Shown piece by piece: positions 19,548 to 27,165 of a stretch of 33,145 nt of DNA. Location: the IMG/VR virus record IMGVR_UViG_3300036857_000207, positions 1-33,145 of that record; one strand, written 5' to 3'. This DNA comes from a virus. The position numbers and the translations under genes were made by a program. Within the stretch, counting starts at the first letter, position 1. Every line of letters starts with the position of its first letter. The notes beneath the pieces were generated by a model, which worked only from the letters and a program-made list of their open reading frames with translations, searched no databases and was not told the origin of the DNA.

Positions 19548-19823
19548 ATGGCTGCTCTGAGCGCGAAGCAGCGCAGGTCGTTGCCGGCGTCGGAGTTCGC
19601 CTACCCGGCGACGAGGAGCTTCCCGATCGACACGCCCGCGCGCGCCCGTGCTGCGCTCGCGCGTGCCGGCCAGAGCAAGACCAAGGGCAGCTACCGGCAC
19701 GTCGCCGAGAAGGTGCGCGCGAAGTGGGGCGACCGCGTCGCGACGGTCGGCCCGACGAACGGCACCGTGACCGGGCCCGGTCTCCGCAAGGGCTCCGCCT
19801 CGAAGACGCGGCGCAAGCGGTGA
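19548..19823 (+). CDS. Small basic protein of the DUF6582-like type
   Basis: It encodes 91 residues from ATG at 19548 (GTG 19527 is in frame). KQRRSLPASEFAYPATRSFPIDTPARARAALARAGQ is the pattern (LP-x-S-x-FA-P ... R-x-P-I-x-D-x-x-HA-R-x-AL) of a small family often found in phage head regions; here His is replaced by Arg. The C-terminus is basic (KGSASKTRRKR). Role unknown, perhaps head-associated. A TACTCT box (19533-19538) could be a -10 for a nearly leaderless transcript. Confidence 0.75.
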   Translation: MAALSAKQRRSLPASEFAYPATRSFPIDTPARARAALARAGQSKTKGSYRHVAEKVRAKWGDRVATVGPTNGTVTGPGLRKGSASKTRRKR

Positions 19824-19900
19824 CCGTCCGCCTCGAGGCGGTCGCGCTGATTGTGATCGCGGCGCTGCTGCTGTGGGCGAAGCTCGACGGCTGGGGCTGA
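19820..19900 (+). CDS. 26-residue single-helix membrane microprotein
   Basis: GTG at 19820 overlaps the previous stop (GTGA), and the stop is TGA at 19898-19900. The sequence VTVRLEAVALIVIAALLLWA then KLDGWG is one hydrophobic helix with a short polar end. Coupling and the clean membrane-helix pattern in a GC-rich context suggest it is translated. Very small, so no family can be inferred. Confidence 0.5.
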   Translation: MTVRLEAVALIVIAALLLWAKLDGWG

Positions 19901-19941
19901 GCCCCGTAGGAACCGTCGCGTCGGCGTCGTAGGATTCGGAC

Positions 19942-21366
19942 GTGGGCGCCCTCGAGCTCGAGCCCGCCGCCGCCGCCGACGACGTCGCGCGCGACGAGCT
20001 GCTCGCCCAGATCCGCGACCGGCTACTCGCGAAGCTGCGCCGCCAGCGCGAGCACGCGCTCGAGATGTACGCCTGGTACGAGGGCGAGCAGGATCCGCCC
20101 AACCAGCCGGTCGACCCCGCCTACGGCTACAGCGGCGCGTTCAACCGGCTGCGCCGGATGGCGCGCGGCGCCTGGGCCCGCCTGATCGTCGACGCGCTGA
20201 CCGAGCGGCTCGAGCTGCAGGGCATCCGCACGACGCTCGGCCAGGACGCCGACGACGCCGCCTGGACGCTGCTGCAGGACAACCACATCGACGCCGACCA
20301 GCACGACGTCTACGCCGAGGCCTTCATCACCGGCCACACCTACGTCTCGGTCGGTGCGAGCGACGCCGGCGGCGTCCGCATCGCACCCGAGACGGTGCTC
20401 GAGGTCACCCACGAGCACGCGCCCGGCGACCGGCGCGCGACGACCGCGGCGCTGAAGCTGTTCCAGCTGCTCGAGGGCGGCCCGACGTGGGTCGCCGAGC
20501 TCTACACCGCCGACGAGGTCGCGGTCTGGACCGCCGAGCTGCCGCGGAAGGGCCGCACGCCGCTCGGCGAGCGCACGAGTGTGCCCTGGCACGGGCCGAC
20601 GGTCGCCGGCCAGCCGCTCGGCGCCGTGCCGTTCGTGACGTTCGCGAACCGGCCGACCGCGGCGACGCCGGGCGAGGGCGAGCTGCGCGAGCTGATCCCG
20701 GTCATGCAACGGCTCGACGAGCTGCAGCTCGCGAAGATGGTCGCCGCGCACACCTCGATCTTCCGGCAGAAGTGGGCGACCGGGATGCAGGTGCCGAAGG
20801 ACCCCGACACCGGCAAGCCGGTCTCGCCGTTCAAGGAATCGGTCGAGCGGGTCTGGATCAGCGAGAAGGAGGGCACGAGGTTCGGCTCGTTCGAGGCGAC
20901 CGACATCGCGCAGTACCTGAAGGCGATCGACTCCGAGATCGCTGAGCTCGCCGCGATCAGCCGCATCCCGAGCTACTACCTCGTCCAGTCCGAGCTGGCC
21001 AACCCGCCGAGCGCCGACTCGCTGATCGCCGGCGAGGCCGGGCTCGTCTCGAAGCTGCGCGACCGGCAACGCGGGTTCGGCGAGAGCTGGGAGCAGGTCG
21101 TGCGGCTCGCCGCCCAGGCCGGCGACCAGGCGGAGCTCGCCGGCGACCGCCAGCTCGAGATGGTCTGGGCTCCGCTCGAGAGGCGCAGCCCGGCCGTGAT
21201 CGCCGACGCCGCGACCAAGCTCGACTCGATCGATGTGCCCTGGGCGACGCTGATGGAGCTGATCGGGTTCTCGCCGCAGGCGATCGAGCGGATGCGCACC
21301 GAGCGGGCCGCAGAGGCGCTGCTCGAGCCGATCCTCGAGCCGGCAGGTGTCGGCGCCGGCCAATAG
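19942..21366 (+). CDS. Portal protein (SPP1 gp6-like)
   Basis: It encodes 474 residues from GTG at 19942, with no good ribosome site. A TAGGAT box at 19930-19935 would start RNA at the GTG itself (leaderless). Typical portal landmarks: ARLIVDALTERLELQGIR, a beta part (AWTLLQDNHIDADQHDVYAEAFITGHTYVSVG), then GELRELIPVMQRLDELQLAKMVAAHTSIFRQKWATG, the stem region and AISRIPSYYLVQSELANPPSADSLIAGEAGLVSKLRDRQRGFGESWEQVVRLA. Twelve copies would form the DNA channel at the capsid vertex. It overlaps the next gene by 20 nt. Confidence 0.93.
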   Translation: MGALELEPAAAADDVARDELLAQIRDRLLAKLRRQREHALEMYAWYEGEQDPPNQPVDPAYGYSGAFNRLRRMARGAWARLIVDALTERLELQGIRTTLGQDADDAAWTLLQDNHIDADQHDVYAEAFITGHTYVSVGASDAGGVRIAPETVLEVTHEHAPGDRRATTAALKLFQLLEGGPTWVAELYTADEVAVWTAELPRKGRTPLGERTSVPWHGPTVAGQPLGAVPFVTFANRPTAATPGEGELRELIPVMQRLDELQLAKMVAAHTSIFRQKWATGMQVPKDPDTGKPVSPFKESVERVWISEKEGTRFGSFEATDIAQYLKAIDSEIAELAAISRIPSYYLVQSELANPPSADSLIAGEAGLVSKLRDRQRGFGESWEQVVRLAAQAGDQAELAGDRQLEMVWAPLERRSPAVIADAATKLDSIDVPWATLMELIGFSPQAIERMRTERAAEALLEPILEPAGVGAGQ

Positions 21367-22006
21367 GCGCGCGCTCGCCGCGGTGCACCGCCGCGCGCAG
21401 CTCGCGACGCGCGAGCGGGTCGCCGGGCAGCTCTCGACGATGCTGCACCGGCTCCCGTCGGTCGACCAGCCCGAGCTCGAGCTCTACACCCGCGCCGCCT
21501 ACCCGGTCGTCGCCGGCGGGCAACGGCGAGCGGCCGACCTCGGCGCCGCCTACCTGCTCCAGCTCAAGCCGCCCGGCGTGCCGCCGGCGCGGCCGGTCAA
21601 CGTGACCCGCGCGCTCGACCGATCCGGGACGCTGGTGAGCGCCGACTCGCGCTCGCTGGTCGCGCCGGTGCTGCGGGCCCGCCGCGACCTCGCCGCCGGC
21701 GTCGCCTACCTCGACGCGATCGGCGCGGCCGCGAGCTACGCCGGCGCGCTCTCCTCGAACGACCTCGCGGCCGCCGAGCGGGTCGGGCTCGACGAGGGCG
21801 CCGACGCCGGCGGCGTCGAGATCCACGGCTGGCGCAAGGGGCTCAGCGGCGACGCCTGCGACTGGTGCCAATCGATCGCCGAGCAGGTCTACGGCGACGC
21901 CGACTCGATCCCGTTCCACGACCACGACCGCTGCGGGCCCGAGCCGGTGCTCGAGGGCGACGCCGACGAGCCCTACGTCTACGACGACAGCGACATCCCC
22001 TTCTAG
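21347..22006 (+). CDS. MuF-like minor head protein
   Basis: It encodes 219 residues, GTG start overlapping the portal by 20 nt. The N-terminal half is helical (LAAVHRRAQLATRERVAGQLSTMLHRL). The C-terminus, GWRKGLSGDACDWCQSIAEQVYGDADSIPFHDHDRCGPEPVL, has the Cys-x2-Cys ... His ... Cys pattern of MuF/SPP1 gp7-like head-morphogenesis proteins. No protease motif is seen, so it is a minor capsid protein rather than a maturation protease. Position after portal fits. Confidence 0.85.
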   Translation: MSAPANRRALAAVHRRAQLATRERVAGQLSTMLHRLPSVDQPELELYTRAAYPVVAGGQRRAADLGAAYLLQLKPPGVPPARPVNVTRALDRSGTLVSADSRSLVAPVLRARRDLAAGVAYLDAIGAAASYAGALSSNDLAAAERVGLDEGADAGGVEIHGWRKGLSGDACDWCQSIAEQVYGDADSIPFHDHDRCGPEPVLEGDADEPYVYDDSDIPF

Positions 22007-22021
22007 AGTTGGAGGTGCCTC

Positions 22022-22582
22022 ATGGATCTCGACGACGACAAGCCGGACGACAACGTCGACGACGACGTCGACGACGACAAGCCGGACGACGACGACGACC
22101 CGGCGGCGCTGAAGTCGGCGCTCGCCTCGGCGCGCCGCGAGGCCGCGAAGCTGCGGCAGGAGCTCGGCAGCGCCCGCACCGACCTCGAGCAGGAGCGCGA
22201 CAAGTCGCGCACCGACCGCGACCGAGAGCTCGAGCAGGCGCGCCGCGAGGGCGCCGACAAGGTCCGCGGCGAGGTCGCCCGGGAGCTGCTCGAGGCCGAC
22301 GTGCTGCGCGTCGCGACCGGCCGGCTGCGCGACCCCGACGACGCGCTGCGCTACCTCGAGCTCGACGGGCTCGGCGACGTCGACCGCGGCAAGACGCGCG
22401 ACACCGCGATCGGCAAGGCGCTCGACGAGCTGCTCGCCGACAAGACCTACCTCGCCGCCGGCGACGACGACGACGCCGGCCGCAACGGCGACAAGGGCGC
22501 CCGCACGTCCGGCGCCCGTGCGCGCACCCGCACCAGCTCCGACGACCCGTCGGCCTGGCTGCGCTCCAGCGTGCGCAAGTAG
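22022..22582 (+). CDS. Capsid scaffolding protein
   Basis: It encodes 186 residues from ATG at 22022 with a TTGGAGG site. A very acidic start (DDDKPDDNVDDDVDDDKPDDDDD) precedes a long charged coiled coil (ALASARREAAKLRQELGSARTDLEQERDKSRTDRDRELEQARRE), then a helical segment and a basic C-terminus (ARTRTSSDDPSAWLRSSVRK). Acidic N-terminus, coiled coil, basic end and position directly before the capsid gene are diagnostic of scaffold proteins in this group. Confidence 0.88.
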   Translation: MDLDDDKPDDNVDDDVDDDKPDDDDDPAALKSALASARREAAKLRQELGSARTDLEQERDKSRTDRDRELEQARREGADKVRGEVARELLEADVLRVATGRLRDPDDALRYLELDGLGDVDRGKTRDTAIGKALDELLADKTYLAAGDDDDAGRNGDKGARTSGARARTRTSSDDPSAWLRSSVRK

Positions 22583-22729
22583 CGCGGGCTAGCATTCGGC
22601 CCGGCACCTGTTCGGAACCGGCAGGACCGGCCGTGGCAGGCGCCCCGAGCCGCCCGGCGCCGGCGGCCCGCAGGAACCGGCCGGACCGGCCAGCGGAACC
22701 AGATCCCGCACGACCCTGGGAGGTTCCGA
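22583..22729. promoter_or_regulatory. Capsid gene leader: direct repeats and a hairpin over the ribosome site
   Basis: Two 19-bp direct repeats with one mismatch (22614-22632 and 22673-22691, GGAACCGGCAGGACCGGCC type) start 59 bp apart. Then GGAACC (22695-22700) and GGTTCC (22722-22727) form an inverted repeat that encloses the SD sequence GGGAGG (22719-22724). The arm TCCC can also pair with GGGA. So the capsid SD can be paired. A TAGCAT box at 22590-22595 fits a -10 but lacks a clear -35. Possibly a promoter and translational control of the capsid gene. Confidence 0.45.
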
Positions 22730-23602
22730 ATGGCCACTGACTACGAAGGGCTCGTGCCTCGCGGCATCAGCCAGGAGTTCCTCGACGCGATCCAGGTCGA
22801 GAGCATCGCGCTGCGGCTCGGCAACACGATGCGCATGAGCGAGGCGACCGAGACGCTGCCGGTCGTGTCGTTCATGCCGCAGGCCGGCTGGACGGCGAGC
22901 CGCTACGGCGGCCGCAAGCCGGCGACCAAGATCGAATGGTCGAGCGAGGAGATCGTCCCGGCGGAGGTCGCCGCGACGCTCGCGCTGCCCGAGAACTGGA
23001 TCACCGACGCCGGCTTCGACGTCTGGGCGAACGTGCGGCCGACGCTCGTGACCGCGCTCTCGCGGGTGATCGACGACGCGATCCTGTTCGGCAACGGCGA
23101 GCCGGCGACGTTCCCGCCCAACGGCGTGGTCGGCGCGGGCGCCCCGGTCGGCGGCCCCGACGCGCTCGCCGCGCTCGACGCCGGCTTCGACGCGGTCGAG
23201 GCCTCCGGGCTCGACGTCACCGGGATCGGCTCCCGCGTGCAGATCAAGTCGGCGCTGCGCGCCGAGTACCGCGCGATCGGCGCGACCCCGGACACGGTGC
23301 CGACGCTGAGCTACGCCGGCGTCCCGATCGTGACCAGCCCCGAGTGGGACACCGCGAAGTGCGACGCGGTCGTCGGTGACTGGACGAAGCTGGTGATCGG
23401 GATCCGCGAGGACATCTCGTTCCGCACCAGCGATTCGGCGGTGCTGCTCGACGGCGGCGGCGTGATCATCGCCAACTCGTTCCAGGACAACCTGATCGCG
23501 CTCAAGGTCTGGATGAAGATCGGCGCCGCGATCGGCACGCCGGTCGCACCGGACAACGCCTCGGCCGTCAACGCGTTCGTGGCCGTGGACTGGACGCCGT
23601 GA
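22730..23602 (+). CDS. Major capsid protein (HK97 fold)
   Basis: It encodes 290 residues from ATG at 22730 with GGGAGG 5-7 nt upstream. N-terminal arm (YEGLVPRGISQEFLDAIQVESIALRL), the E-loop region (LPVVSFMPQAGWTASRYGGRKPATKIEWSSEEIVPAEVAATLALPENWITDA), the spine helix (VRPTLVTALSRVIDDAILFGNG), the A-domain with a central VPIVTSPEWD, and YRAIGATPDTVPTLSYAG are usual for this fold. There is no obvious N-terminal propeptide or protease gene, so maturation by scaffold release alone is likely. Confidence 0.93.
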   Translation: MATDYEGLVPRGISQEFLDAIQVESIALRLGNTMRMSEATETLPVVSFMPQAGWTASRYGGRKPATKIEWSSEEIVPAEVAATLALPENWITDAGFDVWANVRPTLVTALSRVIDDAILFGNGEPATFPPNGVVGAGAPVGGPDALAALDAGFDAVEASGLDVTGIGSRVQIKSALRAEYRAIGATPDTVPTLSYAGVPIVTSPEWDTAKCDAVVGDWTKLVIGIREDISFRTSDSAVLLDGGGVIIANSFQDNLIALKVWMKIGAAIGTPVAPDNASAVNAFVAVDWTP

Positions 23603-23838
23603 CCGTCGTGCGGCTGACGCGGCGGCGGGCGCCCGACGGCGGCTGGATCTTCGGCCGCTGGCTGCGACGCGCGCTCGCGGCGCCCGTCGGTGCCGGGCAG
23701 TCGGCGTCGTTGCAGTCGATGACGCGGCCGGCGCTCAACCAGCTCGCCGCCTCGCTCGGCATCGCCGACCCGGCCGGCATGCCGAACAAGGACGCCGTGA
23801 TCGCCGCGATCGCCGCGGCGCAGGGCGGCGCGACATGA
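23599..23838 (+). CDS. Small head-tail region protein with HeH/SAP-like C-terminus
   Basis: It encodes 79 residues, GTGA overlap with the capsid gene. A basic start (VTVVRLTRRRAPDGGWIFGRWLRR) and a C-terminal helix-extension-helix (MTRPALNQLAASLGIADPAGMPNKDAVIAAIAAAQ) of the HeH/Rho_N type. Similar short domains are found in actinophage head-tail regions, here and also at the end of the major tail protein. Could bind nucleic acid or act in assembly. Confidence 0.7.
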   Translation: MTVVRLTRRRAPDGGWIFGRWLRRALAAPVGAGQSASLQSMTRPALNQLAASLGIADPAGMPNKDAVIAAIAAAQGGAT

Positions 23839-24338
23839 CCGAGCCCGCGGCACCGGCGGCGGCGCCGCGGGCGCTTCCCGACCCGGCGATCGACCCGGCC
23901 GACGTCCAGGCGATCCTGCCCGACCTCACGCTCGAGCAGGCGACGCTCGCCGCGCAGCTCGCCACCGTCGCGGTCTCGGCGGTGCTCTACCCGACGCCGA
24001 TCCCGACGCCGACGCCCGAGCCGATCTACGCCGTGCTGCTCGCGGCCGCGACCCGCGCCGGCATCGCGATCCTGCAAGGGTCGGCGCTGCCGGTCGTGTC
24101 CGAGTCGCTCGGCTCCTACAGCTACCGGCTCGCGACGCCGCAGTCGCTCGGCGGCGTGTTCGGGCTGACCGACGAGGAGCTCGGCTGGCTCGAGCCGTGG
24201 ACGGCGCGCGACACCGCCTACGACATCGACGTCGCGCCCTGGGCGGGCCCGCCGTGGCCGTTCGACTGGTGGCAGAGCAACCTCGAGCAGCCCGACGGGC
24301 GCGGCGAGGGCTGGCGCGACGGCGAGGGCTGGCGTTGA
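23835..24338 (+). CDS. Head-tail adaptor protein
   Basis: It encodes 167 residues, ATGA overlap. A Pro/Ala-rich start, then helices (PADVQAILPDLTLEQATLAAQLATVAVSAVLYP, PIYAVLLAAATRAGIAILQ) and a Trp-rich C-terminus (EELGWLEPWTARDTAYDIDVAPWAGPPWPFDWW). The position directly after the capsid genes and the helical core fit the gp6/gp15-type connector that joins the portal to the tail. Confidence 0.75.
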   Translation: MTEPAAPAAAPRALPDPAIDPADVQAILPDLTLEQATLAAQLATVAVSAVLYPTPIPTPTPEPIYAVLLAAATRAGIAILQGSALPVVSESLGSYSYRLATPQSLGGVFGLTDEELGWLEPWTARDTAYDIDVAPWAGPPWPFDWWQSNLEQPDGRGEGWRDGEGWR

Positions 24339-24670
24339 CGATCGAGCACCTCCTGACCCGGCAGGCGACGCTGCTGCGCAGGTCGCCGACCGGGCCCGCC
24401 GACGAGCTCGGCGACCCGACCTGGGACGTCGTCGCCGAGCCGGTCGCGTGCGAGCTCCAGCCGGCCGGCTCGAGCGAGGACCACGACGACAACGTCCAGA
24501 GCTCGAGCTGGCGGATCTTCCTCCCGGCCAGCTGCGCCGACCTCGGCGGCTGGGATGCGCTCGAGCTCGACGGCGAGCTCTACGAGTTGACGGGCGACCC
24601 GGGCGTCGAATGGTCGCCGCGGCTGCGGCAGGTCAGCCACGTCGAGGCGCTGGTCGCGCGGGTGCGCTGA
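24335..24670 (+). CDS. Head-tail stopper protein
   Basis: It encodes 111 residues from TTG at 24335 (TTGA overlap). Beta-rich: LLTRQATLLRRSPTGPADELGDPTWDVVAEPVACELQP, SWRIFLPASCADLGGWDALELDGELYELTGDPG and a final VSHVEALVARV. This fits the gp16/gpFII-type stopper that seals the head exit. TTG is a rare start, supported by the 4-nt overlap. Confidence 0.78.
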   Translation: MTIEHLLTRQATLLRRSPTGPADELGDPTWDVVAEPVACELQPAGSSEDHDDNVQSSSWRIFLPASCADLGGWDALELDGELYELTGDPGVEWSPRLRQVSHVEALVARVR

Positions 24671-24981
24671 TGCCGCGCGAGTTCTTCCTACGTCCCAACG
24701 CCGACGAGGTCATCGCGAGCGAGTGCGCCGACCAGGTCGGCGCCGCCGCCGACGAGCTCGCCCGCCAGATCCCGGCGAACGTCCCGGTGCGCGAGGGCGT
24801 CGCGCAACGGCTCTACACCAGCGCGCTGAAGGTCGAGCGGCAGGACGACGGCTCGGCGATCGTGACCGGCTTCCCGTTCCTCTGGCACTGGCTCGAGTAC
24901 GGGACCCGCTTCAACGCCGCCTACCGGCCGATCGAGAACACCGCGCGCGGGCTCGGGTTCAACTGGAGCGCGCAGGGGTGA
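24670..24981 (+). CDS. Tail connector / HK97 gp10-like protein
   Basis: It encodes 103 residues; ATG overlaps the previous stop by one base. Short helices (DEVIASECADQVGAAADELARQIPANVPVREG) and the conserved core GFPFLWHWLEYGTRFNAAYRPIENTARGLGF. W-x-E-Y-G-T is the known hallmark of gp10-type completion proteins. It acts between stopper and tail tube. Confidence 0.85.
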   Translation: MPREFFLRPNADEVIASECADQVGAAADELARQIPANVPVREGVAQRLYTSALKVERQDDGSAIVTGFPFLWHWLEYGTRFNAAYRPIENTARGLGFNWSAQG

Positions 24982-25613
24982 GCAACCTCGCCGTCCAGAC
25001 GCTGCCCGACGCCGAGCAGGAGCTCGCCGCGCTGCTGCGCGCCCAGCCCGAGCTCGGCCCGGTCGCCGCCCGGGTCTACACCGTCTTCCCGGCCAAGGCC
25101 GGCGCCGACCCGCTGCTGGTCGTGCACCGCTTCGGCGGGCAGCCGAAGGTCGGCCGGCCGCTCGTGCTCGACGAGGCGCTGCTGCAGGTCGACGTCTACG
25201 GCGGCTCGAAGGGCGACGTCGCCCGCATCGGCGCGCTGGTACGCGCGCTGCTGGTCGAGCGATCCGACCGCACCGTGCTCGGCCCGTACCGCAACGTCCC
25301 GGACGAGACGTTCACGCCGCCGCGGCCGCGCGCGCTGGTCGACGTGACCTACTACCTCCGGCCGGCGTCGACGCCGACGCTGACCGAGCCGCCGCCCGCG
25401 AGCACGCCCGCGATGGGCGCGACCGCCGGGCAGCCGGGCACGTGGACGCCCGACGGCTGCACCGTCCCGGCGAGCCTCGCCGAGCTGCAGGCGTCCAGCG
25501 TCGCCGCGACGCCGGCCGGCGCCTGGGGCTCCTTCGACTACGTCGAGCTCGGCGACGGCACGAGCGCGACCTGGCTCGGCACCGACTGGAGCAAGTACCC
25601 GCCGTGGTCGTAG
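24978..25613 (+). CDS. Tail terminator protein with C-terminal extension
   Basis: It encodes 211 residues, GTGA overlap. The first about 130 residues (DAEQELAALLRAQPELGPVAARVYTVFPAKAGADPLLVVHRFGGQPKVGRPLVLDEALLQVDVYGGSKGDVARIGALVRALLVE) are the terminator fold. The last about 70 (GATAGQPGTWTPDGCTVPASLAELQASSVAATPAGAWGSFDYVELGDGTSATWLGTDWSKY) form a separate beta domain of the kind used as a decoration module on actinophage tails and capsids. The tail end is thereby given an exposed surface domain. Confidence 0.82.
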   Translation: MSNLAVQTLPDAEQELAALLRAQPELGPVAARVYTVFPAKAGADPLLVVHRFGGQPKVGRPLVLDEALLQVDVYGGSKGDVARIGALVRALLVERSDRTVLGPYRNVPDETFTPPRPRALVDVTYYLRPASTPTLTEPPPASTPAMGATAGQPGTWTPDGCTVPASLAELQASSVAATPAGAWGSFDYVELGDGTSATWLGTDWSKYPPWS

Positions 25614-25747
25614 GCGACCAGCGGCGACCGGAGCTCGGCCTCCCCGAGCTCCTCGACGAGCCCGACCTCCTCGAGCTCGCGCGCCGGCGCGACCGGCGCG
25701 ACCCGACCCGACTCCCGGAAAGGGGATCCAGCTATGGCAGGACTTGA
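25604..25747 (+). CDS. Short ORF between tail terminator and major tail protein, doubtful
   Basis: It encodes 47 residues from GTG at 25604 (10-nt overlap with the terminator gene), ending 14 nt into the next gene. It is charged: ELGLPELLDEPDLLELARRRDRRD. No ribosome site. It is listed because it fills the gap of 120 bp and overlaps both neighbours as real genes here do; it may be chance. Confidence 0.3.
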   Translation: MVVGDQRRPELGLPELLDEPDLLELARRRDRRDPTRLPERGSSYGRT

Positions 25748-26456
25748 AGCTGATCACGTCGTCGTCGCATCGTTCGGCGGCGTCTACATCGCACCCGAGG
25801 GGACGCCGGCGCCGGCCGACCTCGCGCCGCTCGCGGCTCCGTGGGTGAACGTCGGCTACGTCGGCGAGGACGGCGTCACGTTCACGCTGAGCCGCGACTC
25901 GCAGGACATCATGGCCTGGCAGAGCGCCGAGCCGGTGCGGCGGCTGATCACCGCCGAGCCGAAGGAGCTCGCGTTCGAGCTGCTCGAGTTCGACCCCGAG
26001 TCGGTCAAGCTGGCGTTCCGCGGCGGGCAGGTCGCGGTCACCGGCGTGGCGCCGAACGAGATTGCCGTCTACACGCCGCCCGACGCGGCCGCCGGCGCGA
26101 TCAATGCGGTCTGCATCGAGTGGGAGGACCTCGGTTCGACCTGGCGCTTCTTCGCCAAGCGCTCGGAGATTTCGGGCGACGTCGAGTTCACGCTCTCGCG
26201 CACCGACGCGATCCGGCTGCCGCTCACCCTCGCGGTGCTCGCGGCCGACGCGCCGTCGTGGCAGATCATGAGCGACGACGACTCCTGGGTCAGCGGCGCG
26301 GCCGCGTTCGCGGCGCCGGCCGGCGCGCCCGACGAGAGCTGGACGGTCGCCGAGCTGCAGGCGGCCGCGACCGCGGCAGGGCTTCCGACCAGCGGCACCA
26401 AGGCTGAGCTGCTCGAGCGGCTGACCGAGGCGGCGACCGCACCCGCGGCTGCCTGA
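25734..26456 (+). CDS. Major tail protein with C-terminal SAP domain
   Basis: It encodes 240 residues from ATG at 25734 with GAAAGGGG (25717-25724). The tube fold core includes YVGEDGVTFTLSRDSQDIMAWQSAEPVRRLITAEPKELAFELLEFDPESVKLAF and WRFFAKRSEISGDVEFTLSRTDAIRLPLTLAVLA. The last 35 residues (ESWTVAELQAAATAAGLPTSGTKAELLERLTEAA) are a clear SAP/HeH helix-extension-helix. Many copies form the tail tube, so the SAP domains would stud its outside. Confidence 0.9.
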   Translation: MAGLEADHVVVASFGGVYIAPEGTPAPADLAPLAAPWVNVGYVGEDGVTFTLSRDSQDIMAWQSAEPVRRLITAEPKELAFELLEFDPESVKLAFRGGQVAVTGVAPNEIAVYTPPDAAAGAINAVCIEWEDLGSTWRFFAKRSEISGDVEFTLSRTDAIRLPLTLAVLAADAPSWQIMSDDDSWVSGAAAFAAPAGAPDESWTVAELQAAATAAGLPTSGTKAELLERLTEAATAPAAA

Positions 26457-26470
26457 AGGGAGGGCGAGCG

Positions 26471-26818
26471 ATGATCACCTACGCCGTCAAACACGGCGAC
26501 AGCTGGCACGTGCTCGACGTCGGCCCGGGAACCATGATCGCGTTCGAGGACGCCTTCGGGCAGTCGATGCCCGACGGAACCGACGGCGGGCACATGTGGC
26601 GGCACATCGCCTGGATCGCGCACCAGGAGCTCGCGCCCGACGAGCCGTTCGAGCTCTGGGTGCGCGGGCTGAGCGACCTCACCGGCGACGACGACCGGAT
26701 CGCCGCGATCCGCTCCGAGTTGCGCATCGACGCCGGCCTGCCGCCGCTCGAGCCCGAGCCCGACCCCGAGGCCGAGGACCCTACGCCGCTGCAGGCGGTC
26801 GCTGGCGAGCACGGGTAG
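26471..26818 (+). CDS. Tail assembly chaperone (gpG-like)
   Basis: It encodes 115 residues from ATG at 26471 with AGGGAGGG (26457-26464). The family start (YAVKHGDSWHVLDVGPGTMIAFEDAFGQSMPDGTDG...WRHIAWIAHQEL) is clear; the tail is Glu/Pro-rich. It precedes the tape-measure gene, the usual position. A -1 frameshift near the CCCC run (gacccc gag, around 26761-26768) would fuse it to the next frame, as in lambda G/GT. Confidence 0.82.
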   Translation: MITYAVKHGDSWHVLDVGPGTMIAFEDAFGQSMPDGTDGGHMWRHIAWIAHQELAPDEPFELWVRGLSDLTGDDDRIAAIRSELRIDAGLPPLEPEPDPEAEDPTPLQAVAGEHG

Positions 26819-26823
26819 CCGAC

Positions 26824-27165
26824 ATGGCGGTCGCCGCCGGTCTCCCGCCGCCGCTGATCGCGGAACTACCCGCCCGCGACTACGGGGCGCTCGAGGCTGC
26901 GCTCGACCGGCGCTGGGGCCCGACCGAGGAAGGGCTCGCGACGCTCTGCGACCTCGTCCACCTGCTGCTGCTCGTCGAGGTGCAACGCGGCGGCGGCAAG
27001 GGCTGGCGCTGGACGCCGATCCCGCGGCCGACCGCGAGCTCGAGCACGAGACGCCGCCGGCCGGCGAGCGCCGGCGGGCCGCGCAACGGCAAGCCGGGCG
27101 TCCAGACCGGGCAGGCCTTGCTCGCCGCGCTCGGCGGCGCCGGACCCGTGAGGAGTGAGCGCTGA
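26824..27165 (+). CDS. Second tail assembly chaperone (T-like), possibly made by -1 frameshift
   Basis: From ATG 26824 it encodes 113 residues: AGLPPPLIAELPARDYGALEAALDRRWGPTEEGLATLCDLVHLLLLVEVQRGGGKGWRW, then a basic, Ser/Arg-rich end. The frame is open upstream through the G-like gene (-1 relative to it), so it may be translated only as a GT fusion. The CCCC run gives one candidate slip site, but no classic heptamer is obvious. Its stop overlaps the tape-measure ATG (TGATG). Confidence 0.65.
   Translation: MAVAAGLPPPLIAELPARDYGALEAALDRRWGPTEEGLATLCDLVHLLLLVEVQRGGGKGWRWTPIPRPTASSSTRRRRPASAGGPRNGKPGVQTGQALLAALGGAGPVRSER

Noticed and set aside
20023-21363. 446-codon minus-strand frame opposite the portal gene
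   Set aside because: Shadow of the portal coding sequence; no ribosome site and biased composition.
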